Part shown: positions 60,530 through 64,000 of the stretch, one piece after another | Layout of the letters: every line of letters starts with the position of its first letter | How positions within the stretch are numbered: position 1 is the first letter of the stretch | Source of the DNA: Halomarinibacterium sp041392205 | Lineage (GTDB): Bacteria > Bacteroidota > Bacteroidia > Flavobacteriales > Flavobacteriaceae | DNA: 64,000 nucleotides | Direction of reading: 5' to 3' | Assembly: GCA_041392205.1 (NCBI GenBank) | Contig: JAWKMO010000003.1 | Coordinates: forward strand, 310,001-374,000 | Made by a program: the position numbers and the translations under genes | The notes under the pieces: generated by a model | What the model saw: only the letters and a program-made list of their open reading frames with translations | Database searches by the model: none | What the model was told of the DNA's origin: nothing

Positions 60530-61546
60530 ATGAAAAACATCTTTTTACTCCTTCTTTTTATTGGATTAGTTTCATGTAATTCTGCCCAATCAAATTATGC
60601 AACCCGTAAAAATAAAAGCCGCATAGATTACGCAAATACCATTACTGCAGCGGATTTAAAAACGCACTTATATCAATTTGCGGATGATAAAATGCAAGGT
60701 CGAATGACGGCGGAGCCAGGACAAAAAATGGCCGCAGATTACTTAAAAAACTTTTATGTTACAAGAGGAATTGGCGCTGCCCTTCCTAACAATAATTATT
60801 TTCAAGACATCCCTGCAAGTTATTTTGGTAAAAAGACAAATGATAAACCTTCAGAAAATGTAGTGGCTTTTATAAAAGGATCCGAAAAACCCAATGAAGT
60901 TATTGTCCTATCTGCCCATTACGATCACGTAGGAATGCACGACGGCGAAATTTATAATGGTGCCGATGATGATGGTAGTGGAACCGTTGCTATGCTTGAG
61001 ATTGCAGAGGCCTTTCAAAAAGCGGTTAAGGATGGAAATGGCCCTAAACGCTCTATTCTATTTTTACATGTAACGGGTGAAGAAATTGGATTGTATGGCT
61101 CTAAATATTATACTGAAAACCCTATTTTTCCACTAGAAAATACGGTTTGCAACTTAAATACCGATATGATTGGGAGAATTGACCCCAATAAAAAAGAGAC
61201 TCCTAATTACATCTACCTTATTGGCAGCGATAAACTTAGCCAAGAATTACACGATGTTTCTGAAATGATTAATAAAGACTATATCAACCTCGAATTGGAT
61301 TACACCTTTAACGATGAAAACGACCCTAATCGTTTTTACTATCGAAGCGATCACTACAATTTTGCTAAAAAAAATATTCCCATTATTTTTTATTTTAATG
61401 GAGTACACGAAGACTATCACAAACCAACAGACACTCCAGACAAAATTGAATATGAATTAATGGCAAAACGCGCTAAACTTATTTTTCAAACTGCTTGGGA
61501 GATTGCTAATAGAGAAGGAAGAATTACAGCAGATAAACTTAAATAA
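60530..61546 (+). CDS. M28 family metallopeptidase, lipoprotein
   Basis: The 338-residue protein has a lipoprotein signal (MKNIFLLLLFIGLVSC) and a canonical M28 dizinc site. The His-x-Asp motif is in LSAHYDHVGM, the bridging Asp in NGADDDGSGTVAML, the catalytic Glu pair in HVTGEEIGLYG, the next Asp in NLNTDMIGR, and a His follows near YYRSDHYNF. A PA-like insertion is absent. It is an envelope-anchored aminopeptidase of unknown specificity. Compared with the M28-like protein at 40.4 kb it keeps all the usual ligands. Confidence 0.9.
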   Translation: MKNIFLLLLFIGLVSCNSAQSNYATRKNKSRIDYANTITAADLKTHLYQFADDKMQGRMTAEPGQKMAADYLKNFYVTRGIGAALPNNNYFQDIPASYFGKKTNDKPSENVVAFIKGSEKPNEVIVLSAHYDHVGMHDGEIYNGADDDGSGTVAMLEIAEAFQKAVKDGNGPKRSILFLHVTGEEIGLYGSKYYTENPIFPLENTVCNLNTDMIGRIDPNKKETPNYIYLIGSDKLSQELHDVSEMINKDYINLELDYTFNDENDPNRFYYRSDHYNFAKKNIPIIFYFNGVHEDYHKPTDTPDKIEYELMAKRAKLIFQTAWEIANREGRITADKLK

Positions 61547-61565
61547 AGAAATAGATTAAAAATAA

Positions 61566-61595
61566 AAAACCTCTCATCTCTGAGAGGTTTTTTAT
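61566..61595 (+). terminator. Terminator of the M28 peptidase gene
   Basis: ACCTCTCA (61569-61576) and TGAGAGGT (61581-61588) pair around a 4-nt loop TCTC and are followed by T residues. Confidence 0.88.
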
Positions 61596-61601
61596 TTTTG
61601 G

Positions 61602-61676
61602 GGTGGAAGACCGGTCTCGAACCGGCGACCTCTTGAACCACAATCAAGCGCTCTAACCAACTGAGCTACAACCACC
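61602..61676 (-). tRNA. tRNA-His (anticodon GTG)
   Basis: On the minus strand the gene reads GTGGTTGTAGCTCAGTTGG at the 5' end. It has anticodon loop TTGTGGT (anticodon GTG) and T-arm CCGGTTCGAGACCGG. An extra G at position -1 (61676), typical for tRNA-His, is present opposite C73. In the acceptor stem GTGGTTG against CTTCCAC leaves two T-T mismatches (positions 5:68 and 6:67). CCA is not encoded. Confidence 0.93.
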
Positions 61677-61748
61677 ATGTTATCTTTCGCTTATTAAGCG
61701 GGTGCAAATATAAATCAATTTGTCTCTTTGTACAATACTTTTGAAAAT

Positions 61749-62465
61749 TTATATTAAATCTTCTAAAAATTTCACTGCAATGGGCCTTTCAACGGTAAAG
61801 CCTTCGGCATACTCAGTGCCAATTAATCTTCCTAAATTTTGATTTCGATAACTCAAACTATCCAAGGTATTTTTTGAAGAAATAGGCGTTTCGGGTTCCT
61901 TACTATGCGCATCATAAAACTGACTTTTATAGGCAAAAACAGCGGCCAATTTTTGCTCCATAAATCCTGTAACATCCACCACAAAATCAGGTGTTATTTC
62001 ATTCCATTGTATGTAGTGATAGACATGTTTTGGGCGCCAGGCCGCTTGATGATTCCCTTCATGAATGGTTTCAATTTTTAGTAACCCACTTAAAAAGCAT
62101 GCGTCACTAGCCAGTTTACTTCCTTTTCCGTGGTCAATATGTCTGTCTTCAATAGCATTACACAATACAATTTCTGGGCGGTATTTTCGGATAATTTTAA
62201 TCACTTCCAATTGTGAAGCAGCGTTGTTTTCAAAAAATCCATCCCCAAAAGCCAAATTATGGCGCATGGCTACTCCTAATATTTTTGCCGCCTCACTAGC
62301 TTCCTTATCACGAATTTCGGCGGTGCCTCGGGTGCCTAGTTCTCCGCGAGTTAAATCTAATATCCCTACTTTTTTTCCTAATGAAATTTCCTTAGCGAGC
62401 GTTGCTCCACAACTCATTTCTACATCATCTGGGTGAGCCCCTATGGCTAAAATATCTAACTTCAT
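61749..62465 (-). CDS. bshB1: Bacillithiol biosynthesis deacetylase BshB1
   Basis: The 238-residue LmbE/PIG-L family enzyme has the zinc motif GAHPDDVEM (His 11, Asp 14) and EDRHIDHGKGS. GELGTRG and the C-terminal GTEYAEGFTVERPI are typical of BshB1. It removes the acetyl group from GlcNAc-malate, the second step of bacillithiol synthesis. Its start overlaps the end of the upstream trans-sulfuration gene by 4 nt, so cysteine-related supply and thiol synthesis are probably co-expressed. Confidence 0.93.
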   Translation of the reverse strand: MKLDILAIGAHPDDVEMSCGATLAKEISLGKKVGILDLTRGELGTRGTAEIRDKEASEAAKILGVAMRHNLAFGDGFFENNAASQLEVIKIIRKYRPEIVLCNAIEDRHIDHGKGSKLASDACFLSGLLKIETIHEGNHQAAWRPKHVYHYIQWNEITPDFVVDVTGFMEQKLAAVFAYKSQFYDAHSKEPETPISSKNTLDSLSYRNQNLGRLIGTEYAEGFTVERPIAVKFLEDLI

Positions 62466-63634
62466 ATATTTTGTATTTGTTTTTTGGAAACCGCTTCAAA
62501 TGCTTGCTCCAAATCGGCAATTAAATCTTTTTTATCTTCAATTCCTACTGAAAAACGTAACAGTCCATCTGCAATCCCCTGCCTTTTTCGTTCTTCGGGA
62601 GTGAGTAATGCGTGAGACGTTTTTGTAGGGGAAAGAATGGTAGACTCTACCCCTGCCAAGCTCATCGATTGTTTAATTAAAATTAAAGATTTCATAAAAG
62701 CATCGGCATTAATAGAAGGAACCAATTCAAAAGAAAGCATTCCAGTAAATCCTTTCATTTGTTTTTTGGCAATTTCATAATCGGGATGATTGCGAAGTCC
62801 GGGATAATACACTTTAGTAACTAAAGGATGACTGTCTAACCATTTTGCCAGTTTCTTTGCATTTCTGTTTTGTGCTTTTACTCTAATCCCCATGGTTTTA
62901 ATACTTCGCTCAAGCAACCAAACCGTATAATCACTTAAGCTTCCTCCTAAGTTTTTACCCAAATGCCAAATTCTATCGATATGTTCTATTGATGCAGAAA
63001 CAGTTCCAGCACAAATATCACTATGCCCTCCCATATATTTTGTCGCACTATGAATAATGATATCTATCCCAAAATCGGCAGGGTTTTGATTGATGGGTGA
63101 AGCAAAGGTATTATCAATCATAGAAACCAACTGGTGTTTTTTTGCTAATCGCGAAATCATTTCCAAATCCGTAATAAGCAGTAACGGATTACTAGGTGTT
63201 TCTACATAAATTACTTTGGTGTTAGGTTTTATTTTGGAAGCAAAATCGGTTTCAGAAAAACCCTCTGTAAAATCGAATTCAATTCCGTATTTCGGAAATT
63301 CTTCAACCATAAAATTATAGGCTCCACCATAAATGGTTTTTTGAACCACCACATGGTCACCCTTATGCAAAAATGCTAATAAAGCGGTACTTACTGCAGC
63401 CATTCCACTCCCAAAAATCATGGCTGCTTCACAATGTTCCAAAGCCGCTATTTTCTTTCCCAATGCCTCCTGATTTGGAGTGTTAAAATAGCGAGGATAT
63501 CGCTTAACATTCACATTTTCATAGGCATAAGAGCTAGCCATGTACAAAGGTGAAATAGCCCCTTTAAACTGTTCATCCTTAATTTCTCCCACATGCGTAC
63601 AAATGGTATTTACCCCAATTTTATTAGATTTCAT
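62462..63634 (-). CDS. Cys/Met metabolism PLP-dependent trans-sulfuration enzyme
   Basis: The 390-residue enzyme has the family features: YPRYFNTPNQEALGKKIAALE near the start, FGSGMAAVSTALLAF, VYVETPSNPLL, the PLP lysine in HSATKYMGGHSD (about residue 200), and SLAGVESTILSPTKTSHALL near the C-terminus. It is a cystathionine gamma-synthase/gamma-lyase or O-acetylhomoserine sulfhydrylase type enzyme; the reaction cannot be decided from sequence alone. Overlap with bshB1 suggests a role in supplying cysteine for bacillithiol. Confidence 0.88.
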   Translation of the reverse strand: MKSNKIGVNTICTHVGEIKDEQFKGAISPLYMASSYAYENVNVKRYPRYFNTPNQEALGKKIAALEHCEAAMIFGSGMAAVSTALLAFLHKGDHVVVQKTIYGGAYNFMVEEFPKYGIEFDFTEGFSETDFASKIKPNTKVIYVETPSNPLLLITDLEMISRLAKKHQLVSMIDNTFASPINQNPADFGIDIIIHSATKYMGGHSDICAGTVSASIEHIDRIWHLGKNLGGSLSDYTVWLLERSIKTMGIRVKAQNRNAKKLAKWLDSHPLVTKVYYPGLRNHPDYEIAKKQMKGFTGMLSFELVPSINADAFMKSLILIKQSMSLAGVESTILSPTKTSHALLTPEERKRQGIADGLLRFSVGIEDKKDLIADLEQAFEAVSKKQIQNI

Positions 63635-63683
63635 GAGTCCTACTTTTAGTGAGTTAAAAGTATAAAATCCTAGTCAGGTTTGC

Positions 63684-63691
63684 TATCTTTG
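63684..63691 (+). promoter_or_regulatory. hutI -7 element TATCTTTG next to the start codon
   Basis: It is an exact TAnnTTTG match ending 1 nt before the first ATG (63693). Transcription would begin at or inside the first codons, suggesting a leaderless mRNA. Confidence 0.5.
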
Positions 63692-63692
63692 A

Positions 63693-64000
63693 ATGATGAA
63701 ACTTTTGTTAATAAACATAAAAGAACTTCTGCAAGTTCGGGAAATTAGTCCTGCCAAAGTATGCGGAAAGGAAATGAACCACCTCCCTACCCTAAAAAAT
63801 GCTTGGCTACTTATAAAGGATAAACGTATTGAAGACTTTGGGACCATGGATGCTCCTCCCAAAGGAAAATTTACCCAAATTTTAGATTGTACGGGGCGTA
63901 TTGTGCTTCCTACTTGGTGTGACAGCCACACCCATATTGTCTATGCTGGAAATCGGGAACAGGAATTTGTAGATAGAATCAACGGACTTTCCTACCAAGA
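63693..64000 (+). CDS. hutI: Imidazolonepropionase, 3' part beyond the window
   Basis: The first 102 codons are present and run off the window edge. They include INIKELLQVREISPAK near the N-terminus and LPTWCDSHTHIVYAGNREQEF, which holds the metal-binding HTH motif of amidohydrolases. The pattern is that of imidazolonepropionase, which opens the imidazolone ring in histidine degradation. The start is ATG 63693 or 63696. Further hut genes may follow outside the window. Confidence 0.9.
   Translation, partial: MMKLLLINIKELLQVREISPAKVCGKEMNHLPTLKNAWLLIKDKRIEDFGTMDAPPKGKFTQILDCTGRIVLPTWCDSHTHIVYAGNREQEFVDRINGLSYQ

Noticed and set aside
1..64000. CRISPR array or restriction-modification or other classical defence locus
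   Set aside because: No regularly spaced direct repeats, cas genes, restriction or methylase pairs were found; the only multi-copy short repeats are the heptad arms and the tRNA duplicate.

Overview
The window looks like part of a marine Flavobacteriaceae (Bacteroidetes) chromosome. The DNA is AT-rich, and many genes are preceded by the Bacteroidetes -7 promoter element TAnnTTTG. Several secreted proteins end in type IX secretion (T9SS) sorting domains. It also has the alternative GlmU-like protein, the cysteine-free type B L31, a bacillithiol deacetylase and a hydroxyacyl-CoA dehydrogenase-hydratase fusion in the order usual for the group. I cannot name a genus from sequence alone.

Layout. 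0-6.8 kb: GlmU-like protein, L31, DUF4199 protein, glycosyltransferase, phosphohexomutase and an MsbA-type ABC exporter (envelope and sugar metabolism). 6.8-7.26 kb: a gene-free, hairpin-rich interval. 7.26-8.8 kb: ECF sigma factor with an anti-sigma-like membrane protein and a small periplasmic helical protein. 8.8-12.1 kb: BNR lipoprotein, RNA m5C methyltransferase and secreted endonuclease I. 12.2-18.2 kb: two tandem paralogous secreted proteins of about 975 residues. 18.3-24.4 kb: purL, a tiny protein that is almost only a T9SS tail, and an acyl-CoA synthetase. 24.4-29.5 kb: TetR - ABC - HlyD - TolC export operon whose ATPase is strongly degenerate. 29.6-36.4 kb: MarR regulator and a fatty-acid beta-oxidation cluster interrupted at both later gene junctions by four-helix-bundle (23S IVP/Avd fold) elements. 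36.4-39.5 kb: a decayed zone with a truncated serine hydrolase, an integron-cassette-like unit with an attC-like site, and a frameshifted galM. 39.5-46.9 kb: peptidases, a third four-helix-bundle element, YdeI-like, HEAT-repeat, prolyl aminopeptidase-like and LysM proteins. 47-49.6 kb: MoxR-type ATPase with a VWA partner. 49.7-55.9 kb: sortilin/BNR protein, DUF2490 protein, Cu/Zn SOD and a vanadium haloperoxidase-family protein. 55.9-64 kb: nitroreductase, tRNA-Ser, T9SS cargo, NDH-2, DUF4397 protein, M28 peptidase, tRNA-His, bshB1, a trans-sulfuration enzyme and the start of hutI.

The most unusual signal is a shared architecture of the three four-helix-bundle genes (32.5, 34.2 and 41.8 kb). 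Each is enclosed by imperfect inverted repeats that lie directly against, or slightly overlap, the start and stop codons. The repeats differ between the three loci, and each is built of degenerate 7-nt units. One of the three genes is killed by a single in-frame TAA. A solo 7-nt repeat tract without such a gene lies at 1.2 kb. Second is the cassette at 37.1-38.2 kb, with integron-type core sites, an 18-bp terminal inverted repeat (17/18) and an attC-like stem-loop region. Other points are a cluster of hairpins sharing a TTGGGGC loop with a complementary GCCCCC loop (6.8-7.1 kb), a three-way-junction RNA candidate at 44.4 kb, and a duplicated tRNA-Ser 3' end with its terminator at 56.9 kb.
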